This document shows positions 1 to 4,967 of a DNA stretch of 5,674 nt, in pieces. The notes under the pieces are model-generated. The model saw only the letters and a program-made list of their open reading frames with translations, ran no database searches and was not told the DNA's origin. The stretch is taken from NCBI GenBank assembly GCA_023146675.1, contig JAGLBQ010000372.1, positions 1 to 5,674 of the forward strand, written 5' to 3'. The position numbers were made by a program, and so were the translations under genes. This DNA comes from Cocleimonas sp. GTDB lineage: Bacteria > Pseudomonadota > Gammaproteobacteria > Thiotrichales > Thiotrichaceae. Position 1 is the stretch's first letter. Every line of letters starts with the position of its first letter.

Positions 1-22
1 AATGCGCGCTTCTTTTAGCACT

Positions 23-98
23 GGGGCTATAGCTCAGCTGGGAGAGCGCTGCAATGGCATTGCAGAGGTCGGCGGTTCGATCCCGCCTAGCTCCACCA
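23..98 (+). tRNA. tRNA-Ala (anticodon GGC)
   Basis: This is a complete 76-nt cloverleaf. The 7-bp acceptor stem pairs GGGGCTA with TAGCTCC and is followed by A and an encoded CCA. The D arm is AGCTC...GAGC, the anticodon stem is CTGCA/TGCAG around the loop ATGGCAT, and the T arm is GGCGG/CCGCC around TTCGATC. The anticodon GGC is at 56-58 and reads GCC/GCU alanine codons. The acceptor stem carries the G3:U70 wobble, the alanine identity element, which supports the assignment independently of the anticodon. Only 22 bases precede it in the window, so its promoter is probably outside. The next gene starts 23 nt after the CCA with no terminator between them, so the two may share a transcript. Confidence 0.97.
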
Positions 99-121
99 CA
101 TAGTGCAAGGTTGAGAATCAT

Positions 122-379
122 ATGATTGCTCTTTTTGGAAAAATAATTGCCTATATTGGCTTGTTAATTACTGTTGTCGGGCTAGCGCTTGGTTTTGGTT
201 TAATGTTTCAAGGTGATAATGATGAATTGGCAAAAATTTTCTTGATGAGTGTGCCGTTTGGTTTTGTCGTATTGTTTACTGGTTTTTCTACAGTGATCAT
301 GTTCTCACCAAGAGAAAGTGAGTTGAAAGCAGCTCAAAAAAAAGAAAGTAAAAATAGCGTCGATACAAGGATGCCTTAA
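122..379 (+). CDS. Small two-helix inner-membrane protein of unknown function
   Basis: I do not recognise the family of this 85-residue protein. Two hydrophobic segments, about residues 3-29 and 38-61, are joined by a short acidic loop (GDNDE). They are followed by a charged, lysine-rich tail (KAAQKKESK). This suggests an inner-membrane hairpin with both ends in the cytoplasm. The ATG at 122 is preceded by AAGG at 107-110, a usable Shine-Dalgarno at slightly long spacing. The gene lies between tRNA-Ala and the first tRNA-Glu, 23 nt after one and 47 nt before the other, with no visible promoter or terminator in either gap. It therefore looks like part of a mixed tRNA/mRNA transcript that RNases P and E would have to cut out. 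Composition and codon use look ordinary for a real gene. A run of eight A residues (336-343) lies in the lysine-rich tail. Confidence 0.7.
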   Translation: MIALFGKIIAYIGLLITVVGLALGFGLMFQGDNDELAKIFLMSVPFGFVVLFTGFSTVIMFSPRESELKAAQKKESKNSVDTRMP

Positions 380-426
380 AAAGAGAAATTTGCTAGTAGT
401 TTATATGCTGATTTATCTTTCAAAGA

Positions 427-501
427 GTCCCCATCGTCTAGCGGTTAGGACATTGCCCTTTCACGGCAGTAACCGGGGTTCAAGTCCCCGTGGGGACGCC
501 A
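427..501 (+). tRNA. tRNA-Glu (anticodon TTC), copy 1
   Basis: This is a complete 75-nt cloverleaf with acceptor stem GTCCCCA/TGGGGAC, then G and an encoded CCA. The anticodon loop is CTTTCAC, with TTC at 460-462. The T arm is CGGGG-TTCAAGT-CCCCG. The anticodon stem TTGCC/GGCAG contains one U-A pair and one G-U wobble, so it is weaker than that of the second copy. The D loop is one base shorter than in copy 2. A T-rich stretch follows the CCA end (502-516), and copy 2 begins 32 nt further on. Confidence 0.96.
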
Positions 502-533
502 TTTTACTCTTTTTTTAATTTATGAAGTCCTGT

Positions 534-609
534 GTCCCCATCGTCTAGAGGCCTAGGACACCGCCCTTTCACGGCGGTAACCGGGGTTCGAACCCCCGTG
601 GGGACGCCA
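534..609 (+). tRNA. tRNA-Glu (anticodon TTC), copy 2
   Basis: This is a complete 76-nt cloverleaf with the same acceptor stem as copy 1 (GTCCCCA/TGGGGAC) and an encoded CCA. The anticodon TTC is at 568-570 in the loop CTTTCAC, on an all-G-C stem CCGCC/GGCGG. The T arm is CGGGG-TTCGAAC-CCCCG. It differs from copy 1 by eight substitutions and one D-loop insertion. The changes keep the pairing intact, for example U-A to C-G in the anticodon stem, so both copies appear functional. No clear intrinsic terminator follows. Confidence 0.97.
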
Positions 610-655
610 TTCATAATATTCTATTCCTGATATGTTCTTTATTAGGTGTTAATTC

Positions 656-687
656 TTGTTTATATTCATTTGGTTAAAATATATACT
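656..687 (+). promoter_or_regulatory. Candidate promoter for exported protein A
   Basis: The gap between tRNA-Glu copy 2 and protein A is very AT-rich. TTGTTT (656-661) could serve as a -35 box for TATATA (680-685, spacing 18). TTTATA (659-664) could do so for TATACT (682-687, spacing 17). Neither pair is a full consensus match and the AT-rich background makes chance matches easy. Further downstream a four-codon frame (729-743, encoding MSNY) has an AAAGG 11 nt before it (713-717). It is the only good ribosome-binding signal in this gap, but I do not claim it is translated. Confidence 0.3.
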
Positions 688-754
688 AATCCGATTTGAT
701 TATTTTTCATTCAAAGGCTAAAGTTCAAATGTCTAATTATTAAGCGAATTGATT

Positions 755-1087
755 ATGAATCGTACCAAGCTAAAGTTGCTAATTATATTAACTATTTTTT
801 CTTTTTTATGGGGAAGTGCGTTTAGTTATGCGAGCTCATCTGGCAGAAATACAGTTAAAAATAATTCTGGAGTCATCTTTGTTGCTAGGGCGACTAGGCT
901 TGCGGCAAAATCTTATGCGATTAAGCGCTATGGTAGAAATATCAAAATTCTATCCAATAGGTTTTCTAAGAATGTATTTCCAGCAAAGTCAGAGGAAAAA
1001 AAATATATCTGTAGAAAGGTTGTGCTTAAGACAAGGCACGGAGATAGAAAAACACTAAGGGTATGTGCTAGTAAAATATATCCTTAG
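755..1087 (+). CDS. Small exported PepSY-like protein A with a cysteine pair
   Basis: This 110-residue precursor has a basic start (MNRTKLK), a hydrophobic core to about residue 20 and a probable signal-peptidase site after SAFSYA (residue 26). The mature part is very basic. A helix-like LAAKSYAIKRYG (residues 49-60) leads into RNIKILSNRF and then a strand-turn-strand RKVVLKTRHGDRKTLRV. This matches the helix-then-strands pattern of the small PepSY proteins that accompany two-component systems. Cys86 and Cys104 flank the last hairpin and could form a disulfide in the periplasm. It is a paralogue of protein B at 3781-4059: 19 of 29 residues are identical across residues 42-70, and both cysteines are conserved. 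I chose ATG 755 over an in-frame TTG at 749; neither has a convincing ribosome-binding site. The gene converges with phoQ. The PepSY assignment is by eye, and its role as a PhoQ modulator or PhoP target is inference. Confidence 0.75.
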   Translation: MNRTKLKLLIILTIFSFLWGSAFSYASSSGRNTVKNNSGVIFVARATRLAAKSYAIKRYGRNIKILSNRFSKNVFPAKSEEKKYICRKVVLKTRHGDRKTLRVCASKIYP

Positions 1088-1146
1088 TGTGAATTGCTGT
1101 GTTCTTGCGCTTCCTGTTTGATTTTTTTTTGCATTGGCGCGGATAC

Positions 1147-1174
1147 AAGGGGGTGAGAAAGCTTGCACTCCTTT
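1147..1174 (+). terminator. Candidate terminator hairpin after protein A
   Basis: AAGGGGGTG (1147-1155) can pair with CACTCCTTT (1166-1174) across a 10-nt loop, giving nine pairs of which two are G-U. As RNA it is stable only when read on the + strand, because the G-U pairs become A-C mismatches on the other strand. That orientation fits termination of protein A, whose stop is 59 nt upstream. The following bases (ATTCATC) make a poor U-tract, so termination would be weak or Rho-assisted. The rest of the convergent gap 1088-1296 holds a run of nine T at 1122-1130 with no hairpin before it and a 6-bp dyad TTCATC/GATGAA at 1176-1192. I see no clear terminator for phoQ. Confidence 0.35.
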
Positions 1175-1296
1175 ATTCATCAAGCAGATGAAGTAATAAT
1201 AATTTAGGATTGCTTAGAGTGTTGTAATAGCCTTTGTTATTCTAGGTTAAGGGTTGTTTTTTCGCTCAAATATTTTGGTAACGAAGGATACTTGGG

Positions 1297-2802
1297 CTAT
1301 ACAGGTAAGTGTAGTCTTACGCGAGCTCCAATATGTGGAGACACCAATAGTTCCATTCTCCCTCCTGCTGCCTCTATAATTTCATTGCTTACTGCAAGCC
1401 CAATACCTTGTCCCTCTGTTTTATTGTCAGCTCGCATACCACGCTTGAGAAGTGTTGAAGGATTTTTATCTGGGAAGCCGAGTCCATCGTCATCTATATC
1501 AACAGTAATGGTTTCACCGTTGTTTGATGCGGTTACAGATACGATTTTTTCGCAGAAGCGACATGCGTTATTTATCAGGTTGCCAAAAACCTCTAGTAGG
1601 TCATCTTTATCCATGCGACACTGAGAGTTTTCATCAACATTTATATCAATATTAAATGATTTGCTGTGATGTACTTTTAGCATCGGTGTTTTTAAGCGAT
1701 ATAAAATAGGACGAATACTTTGCCTTTGTATATTGGCATTGTGATCACTGATTGTTGCGCGACGAAGTTGGTAGGCAATAATGTCATTCATTCTAGTGAC
1801 TTGATTCACTAGTGTTGTATTTTGTTGTTCGGTTAGTGTGGTGTTGCTTTCAGCAAACCCTTGTAGAACAGCTAGTGGTGTTTTCAGGCTGTGTGCTAGA
1901 TTATCTAAGGACTCTCTGTAGCGTTTCTTTTGTCCTTTTTCGACGTGAACGAGGGCATTGATGGCATGTTTAACTTCTAGTAATTCGGTGGGAAAGATGC
2001 CTTTTACAAATTCTTGGCTGCCAGATTCAATGTCCTTTATTTCTTGTTCAAATCTTTTGATGGGTTTAATGACTAGATAGCTATTCACCAGCTGTGCAAA
2101 AATAACCAGCATGGTGGTGATTAGTATTAAAACAATCGCTTGCTCGATAAGGTCGGATTTAGCATTTTCCATCTCTTTAGCAGATTTTGCTATGACAAGT
2201 TGAAAATTACGGGGACCTTCTGAAAAGGCACTATGGTAAGTAATGTAATTACTACCGCCACTATTTTGTCTTCCTTGGATTGCATTTTTTGCTGCAAGAA
2301 TTTCTATTGAGTTTGTGCCTTTTTCTAGATCTTTTTTAATGTCTAAGATTGGTAAAGCATTTAAATATTCTTTTGGGTAGGGGGGGGTGCTGGGGTTGTT
2401 GTGATTGACGCTGTCAAATGCTTGGCTGTGCCATATTAACTGTTGGTTGTCGGTACTAATAATGTAGGCAAAATTTTGATCGCCATCATTTGTTAGTTGA
2501 TTTCCATCTAGCGTTGTTCGAATGCTTTCAATTAGATCAGGTTCTGTGTAGTAGCGTCCAGTCTCATCATTATAAGTTATGAGACCTACAATATTGCCTT
2601 CCATTAATACTGCATTAGTGCGTGCCTTCTCAATAAAAGATTGTTGTTTAGTGTGGTAATATACTCCACTTAGCAATAATAAACCCAGTATGGTAATGAT
2701 TACTGCACTAAATAATTGACGACTAAATAATGACTTTGTTATCCCTGAGTAAACTCCGTTTTTTGCTTGCTTTGCAGGTATGGGGAGGTCTTCTAAACTC
2801 AT
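1297..2802 (-). CDS. phoQ: PhoQ-like membrane sensor histidine kinase
   Basis: This 501-residue protein is close to the 486 of E. coli PhoQ. In order, it has a cytoplasmic N-tail of about 28 residues, a transmembrane helix (about 29-49), a periplasmic sensor domain (about 50-219), a second helix (about 220-246) and a HAMP-type linker (about 247-295). The dimerisation/phosphotransfer box follows, with phosphoacceptor His304 in LAHSLKTPLAVLQ, nearly identical to the PhoQ box. The ATPase domain has the N box FGNLINNACRF (406-416), DDDGLGFP (437-444) and GQGIGLAV (464-471). The sensor keeps the PhoQ-like strand IISTDNQQLIWHSQ. I see no acidic cluster like the EDDDAE patch of enteric PhoQ, so the ligand may differ. 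The start is 36 nt after the phoP stop, so the two are almost certainly co-transcribed; AAGGG lies 11 nt before ATG. A run of eight C residues (2380-2387 as G on the + strand) encodes part of Thr139-Pro140-Pro141 in the periplasmic domain. Confidence 0.9.
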   Translation of the reverse strand: MSLEDLPIPAKQAKNGVYSGITKSLFSRQLFSAVIITILGLLLLSGVYYHTKQQSFIEKARTNAVLMEGNIVGLITYNDETGRYYTEPDLIESIRTTLDGNQLTNDGDQNFAYIISTDNQQLIWHSQAFDSVNHNNPSTPPYPKEYLNALPILDIKKDLEKGTNSIEILAAKNAIQGRQNSGGSNYITYHSAFSEGPRNFQLVIAKSAKEMENAKSDLIEQAIVLILITTMLVIFAQLVNSYLVIKPIKRFEQEIKDIESGSQEFVKGIFPTELLEVKHAINALVHVEKGQKKRYRESLDNLAHSLKTPLAVLQGFAESNTTLTEQQNTTLVNQVTRMNDIIAYQLRRATISDHNANIQRQSIRPILYRLKTPMLKVHHSKSFNIDINVDENSQCRMDKDDLLEVFGNLINNACRFCEKIVSVTASNNGETITVDIDDDGLGFPDKNPSTLLKRGMRADNKTEGQGIGLAVSNEIIEAAGGRMELLVSPHIGARVRLHLPV

Positions 2803-2838
2803 TTTTATTATTGCCCTTGTAGAGTGTTGATAATTTTA

Positions 2839-3516
2839 TTATTTTCTAGCTAGAGTGAAGCGGTAGCCTCTACCTCTTAATGTTTCTATAGGGCTCAGTG
2901 TTCCTTCAGGGTCGAGTTTCATGCGTAATCGACGAATAAAGACCTCAATGACATTGCTGTCGCGGTCAGACTCTTCATCGTACATACTTTCAGTTAATTC
3001 AGTTTTAGAAATAACCTCTCCTGCATGGAGCATTAGGTGTTGCAATACTTTGTACTCAAAAGCTGTGAGATTAACTTCACTATCATTAAGGTATACGCGT
3101 TGTTCCGATGTGTTTAGACGCACTGCTCCGCAGGTGAACTCAGATTGTGACCAGCGCCCAGTGCGGCGCAATAGTGCGCGTAATCTAGCAAGTAATTCTT
3201 CTTTATGATAGGGCTTGTCAAGGTAATCATCAGCACCAGCTTCGAGACCATCTACACGGTCTTGCCAGCTTGTTCTTGCAGTAAGAATTAAAATGGGGTA
3301 GTTAAGCCCTCGGTCACGTACTTTTCTAATGATCTCCATGCCGTCCATTTTTGGGAGACCTAAGTCAACGACCGCTATATCAATAGGGTATTCGGTAGCA
3401 TAATAAAGTCCTTGCTCACCATCTTTTGCAGCATCAACAACGAAGCCTGCATTCTTTAGTACTTCTGTTAGTTGGTTTAGAATTTCTTGCTCATCTTCTA
3501 TTACTAGAACTCTCAT
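2839..3516 (-). CDS. phoP: PhoP-like OmpR-family response regulator
   Basis: This 225-residue protein matches E. coli PhoP (223) in length and layout. The receiver domain (1-118) starts MRVLVIEDE with the acidic pocket Glu7/Asp8, the phosphoacceptor Asp51 in VVDLGLP, Thr79 in LTAR and Lys101 in the KP motif. The SWQDRV stretch after LTAR and the AGADDY box are typical of PhoP. The C-terminal winged helix (about 126-223) contains LTAFEYKVLQHL, the recognition-helix region SNVIEVFIRRLRMKL and the wing ending RGRGYRF. Phosphorylated by the kinase encoded just downstream, it should bind DNA as a dimer at direct repeats. For translation, AGGA sits 4 nt and GGGGAG 12 nt before the ATG; neither spacing is ideal. 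The 264-bp gap upstream contains dyads and repeats listed separately. No sequence matching the enteric (T/G)GTTTA-N5-(T/G)GTTTA box was found, so its operator may have diverged. Confidence 0.93.
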   Translation of the reverse strand: MRVLVIEDEQEILNQLTEVLKNAGFVVDAAKDGEQGLYYATEYPIDIAVVDLGLPKMDGMEIIRKVRDRGLNYPILILTARTSWQDRVDGLEAGADDYLDKPYHKEELLARLRALLRRTGRWSQSEFTCGAVRLNTSEQRVYLNDSEVNLTAFEYKVLQHLMLHAGEVISKTELTESMYDEESDRDSNVIEVFIRRLRMKLDPEGTLSPIETLRGRGYRFTLARK

Positions 3517-3573
3517 GGATTCCTAATTCTCCCCTAAAATTGAATCACTTTTTAAGTGTATTAATTGTGTTAT

Positions 3574-3638
3574 CGTTTGAAAGCTTTGTTTTATCTATAC
3601 TTTTGTTTTTACTATAAAAAAGCTTTGTATATCAAACG
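3574..3638. repeat. Paired repeat upstream of phoP, possible regulator site
   Basis: Read on the phoP strand, GATATACAAAGCTTT (3633 to 3619) recurs as GATAAAACAAAGCTTT (3595 to 3580), 39 bp further on. Because AAAGCTTT is itself a palindrome, the block is also bounded by an inverted repeat: CGTTTGA (3574-3580) and TCAAACG (3632-3638) on the + strand. The element lies 58-122 bp before the phoP start codon, a suitable place for an autoregulatory operator. A TATAGT hexamer lies between the copies, but no good -35 box accompanies it. AT-rich DNA yields such repeats by chance, so function is unproven. Confidence 0.4.
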
Positions 3639-3650
3639 CTCAAGATGTTT

Positions 3651-3716
3651 GCATTAGCATAATGCTATGCGCTATTTTTAGCTTAAAGAGTGTTGCTTTC
3701 TAAAAGCAAAATAGCG
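3651..3716. repeat. Two adjoining hairpins between protein B and phoP
   Basis: The first dyad (3651-3670) pairs GCATTAGCA with TGCTATGC around a TAA loop, giving eight pairs with one bulged T. The second has 9-bp arms, CGCTATTTT (3670-3678) and AAAATAGCG (3708-3716). Inside its loop is a smaller hairpin, GCTTT-CTA-AAAGC (3695-3707). The dyads share base 3670. They lie 65-130 nt past the B stop, upstream of phoP on the same strand. Neither is followed by a U-tract on the - strand, so they are not classic terminators. They could protect the B transcript from 3' decay, mark a processing site before phoP, or serve as an operator. The rest of the gap 3517-3780 shows only weak -10-like sites. Confidence 0.5.
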
Positions 3717-3780
3717 ATGAGATTGTATAACGAACGAGCAGAAAAAGATAGCAGGTAGAGAAAAAGAGATGGAATGAAAA

Positions 3781-4059
3781 TCACTTTTCACAAATTTTCA
3801 GCGTTTCTCTATTGCCACTCTTTGTCTTGATAACAATGCGGTAACATCCAGAGCTTTTCATGAAGCGATTTGAAAGGATTTTAATATGGCGACCGAACTT
3901 TCTAACAGCAAAAGATTTGGCTGCCAAACTACTTGGTTTAGCAACAAACTTTGTCTTACTTGGTCCTTTGCTTGGAGAAAGGGCGTGAGTGCTAGTGATA
4001 ATGAGAGAGCTAATGATTAAGCTTGTAAAAAAGGTGAGTGTTAATTTAGTGTATTTCAT
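3781..4059 (-). CDS. Small exported PepSY-like protein B with a cysteine pair
   Basis: This 92-residue precursor has a basic start (MKYTKL), a hydrophobic core (residues 7-21) and a probable signal-peptidase site after STHA (residue 26). The mature basic domain has helix-like SLAAKSFAVRKFG (44-56), then RHIKILSNRF and the strand-turn-strand YRIVIKTKSGNRETLKI, with Cys72 and Cys90 on either side. The pattern fits small PepSY proteins, with cysteine where many family members have Val-Asp-Ala at the end. It is paralogous to protein A (755-1087) but lacks that protein's extra residues before the first cysteine. The frame is open upstream to 4215, but I chose ATG 4059. It starts a proper signal peptide and has AGGAAG (4069-4074) nine nt upstream. 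Lying next upstream of phoP on the same strand, it may be a PhoP target or a periplasmic partner of PhoQ; this is inference. Confidence 0.82.
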   Translation of the reverse strand: MKYTKLTLTFFTSLIISSLIITSTHALSPSKGPSKTKFVAKPSSLAAKSFAVRKFGRHIKILSNRFMKSSGCYRIVIKTKSGNRETLKICEK

Positions 4060-4099
4060 AGTTCTGCGCTTCCTGCAAGATAAGACATCATCCTGATGT
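4056..4099 (-). promoter_or_regulatory. Leader of protein B: small hairpin and overlapping mini-frame
   Basis: Just before the ribosome-binding site of B is a perfect 6-bp hairpin, ACATCA-GGA-TGATGT on the - strand (4085-4099). From it starts an 11-codon frame (4091 to 4056, MMSYLAGSAEL). Its TGA stop overlaps the B start codon as ATGA, the usual geometry of translational coupling. The mini-frame spans the B ribosome-binding site, but its own start has only AGG directly against the first ATG, which is poor. Whether it is translated is uncertain. Confidence 0.3.
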
Positions 4100-4161
4100 A
4101 TTGTGGTATAGGTATTAATATTTTTTATTGTGATTGTTAAATAAAACATACGTCCCGAAGT

Positions 4162-4187
4162 TATTATCTCAATATATTGAGATAATA
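4162..4187. promoter_or_regulatory. 26-bp perfect palindrome, candidate operator
   Basis: The half-site TATTATCTCAATA is followed directly by its exact reverse complement, with no spacer and no mismatch; pairing fails at the next base on each side. It lies 103-128 bp before the start of protein B and abuts the proposed -10 region of the promoter with the TTGACA box. That is the usual place for a repressor operator. In the transcript it would alternatively form a long hairpin at or near the 5' end. No U-tract follows on either strand, so it is not a terminator. The binding protein is unknown. Confidence 0.6.
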
Positions 4188-4215
4188 TGAAATTGATAAA
4201 GTATATGAATGTCAA
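4187..4215 (-). promoter_or_regulatory. Candidate sigma-70 promoter for protein B
   Basis: On the - strand a perfect -35 hexamer TTGACA (4215 to 4210) is followed after 17 bp by TTTCAT (4192 to 4187), which matches the -10 consensus at four of six positions. Transcription would start near 4180, inside the palindrome, leaving a leader of about 120 nt before ATG 4059. The weak -10 fits a promoter that needs activation. The 245-bp gap 4060-4304 holds this promoter, the palindrome and the B leader. I see no clear terminator for the DUF1287 gene in it. Confidence 0.5.
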
Positions 4216-4304
4216 TAGTATTATTAATTGACTGGATATTAATAATCGTCATTAATTTATTCTATGTTGATGTGGAATAAGTTCGTTCTTCGAGTTAGAA
4301 AGAA

Positions 4305-4907
4305 TTAACTTGGTAAATAGCGGTAATGTCCTGTAATTTTTAGTTTGAATAATACATCCTCTAGCTGAGGACCTTTGCCAATGTTATGCGCAATAATAGG
4401 TCTTTTCAGGTCATTGGAAATAAGATTTGTTACTATGCCGATATGTGGCAAACTAGGTGAAATATTCCATGTAACAATATCTCCAGGTCGATAGTCATTT
4501 GCATTTTTTGTAATGGGTAGATTAATTCCATTTCGAGCAAAAAAGAAACGTAAATTGGGCACACGGCGATGGTCAATATTTGAGTCTGGCTTTAATAGTC
4601 CCCATTTTCTAAAGCTTGGATATTCATGGAAGCGTTGCCGCATATCTTCATTGACGCGTTGTTGCAAATCTATCCCTAGTTTTCTATAGGCACGTATAAC
4701 AACATCGGTGCAAACACCTTTATTTTGGGCTACATCGCCAAATGGAAAACTAATGCGACGATAGGAGCCGTCATAGGTAACCTTATGGTAGGTGCGCTCT
4801 ATAGCGGCATTTACTAATCTATCTGAATAGCTTGCTGCAACGCTGTTAGCAGAGAATGAAAGGAGTAAAATAGTCGATAGCGCAATGAATAATTTTTTAT
4901 TGTTCAT
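4305..4907 (-). CDS. Exported DUF1287 (YijF-like) protein, NlpC/P60-type fold
   Basis: This 200-residue protein has a signal peptide (NNKK, hydrophobic 6-19, probable cleavage after VAA near residue 25). The mature part carries the full DUF1287 signature: GVCTDVVIRAYRKLGIDLQ (64-82), WGLLKPDSNIDHRRVPNL (102-119), YRPGDIVTW (139-147), PHIGIV (154-159), HNIGKGP (174-180) and EDVLF with ITGHYRY at the end. E. coli YijF is of this family and of similar length. The family is grouped with NlpC/P60-like papain-fold enzymes. By that analogy Cys66 is the nucleophile and His155 the partner, with His174 as another conserved residue. A cell-wall or peptide substrate in the periplasm is likely but not shown. 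It starts 60 nt after the roxA stop on the same strand, so it may be in that operon. No Shine-Dalgarno lies at normal distance, and the start codon is inside a long inverted repeat listed separately. Confidence 0.9.
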   Translation of the reverse strand: MNNKKLFIALSTILLLSFSANSVAASYSDRLVNAAIERTYHKVTYDGSYRRISFPFGDVAQNKGVCTDVVIRAYRKLGIDLQQRVNEDMRQRFHEYPSFRKWGLLKPDSNIDHRRVPNLRFFFARNGINLPITKNANDYRPGDIVTWNISPSLPHIGIVTNLISNDLKRPIIAHNIGKGPQLEDVLFKLKITGHYRYLPS

Positions 4908-4950
4908 ATTTTTATAGGTTTTATTATTTTAATATTCCCTATAAAAATAT
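4906..4950 (-). promoter_or_regulatory. Long hairpin enclosing the DUF1287 start codon
   Basis: Thirteen-base perfect arms, ATATTTTTATAGG (4906-4918) and CCTATAAAAATAT (4938-4950), flank a 19-nt loop. The loop folds again as TATTA-TTT-TAATA (4922-4934) beyond a 3-by-3 internal loop. On the - strand mRNA the last two bases of the stem are the A and U of the start codon. The only purine-rich AGGG in the leader is mostly buried in the opposite arm. The stem is almost entirely A-U, so it would melt easily. That suits control of translation by temperature or a bound factor. It could instead be a bidirectional protein-binding dyad. There is no U-tract for a terminator. Confidence 0.5.
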
Positions 4951-4967
4951 CAATTATCAACTAATTA

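Noticed and set aside
656..676. PhoP-box-like TGTTTA and TGGTTA upstream of protein A
   Set aside because: The two half-sites are not separated by the 11-bp period of enteric PhoP boxes, and such T-rich matches are common in this AT-rich gap.
816..1058. Alternative 80-codon frame on the + strand
   Set aside because: It overlaps protein A in another frame; A has a signal peptide and a paralogue, and this frame has neither.
1101..1116. A 16-base stretch that matches the leader of protein B (4061-4075) except for one inserted base, including the AGGAAG motif on the - strand
   Set aside because: No start codon follows it on the - strand and no further similarity extends from it, so chance is the simpler explanation.
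1226..1241. AATAGC-CTTT-GTTATT hairpin as a phoQ terminator
   Set aside because: The stem is short and AT-rich with a G-U pair, and no U-tract follows in the phoQ direction.
1292..1624. Open frame of 110 codons on the + strand
   Set aside because: It lies antisense to the conserved ATPase domain of phoQ and shows no recognisable protein features.
2921..3208. Open frame of 95 codons on the + strand
   Set aside because: It is antisense to the DNA-binding half of phoP and is explained by that gene's codon pattern.
3781..4215. A 144-residue version of protein B starting at 4215
   Set aside because: The extra 52 residues have no ribosome-binding site, overlap the palindrome and promoter candidate, and would bury the clear signal peptide that begins at 4059.
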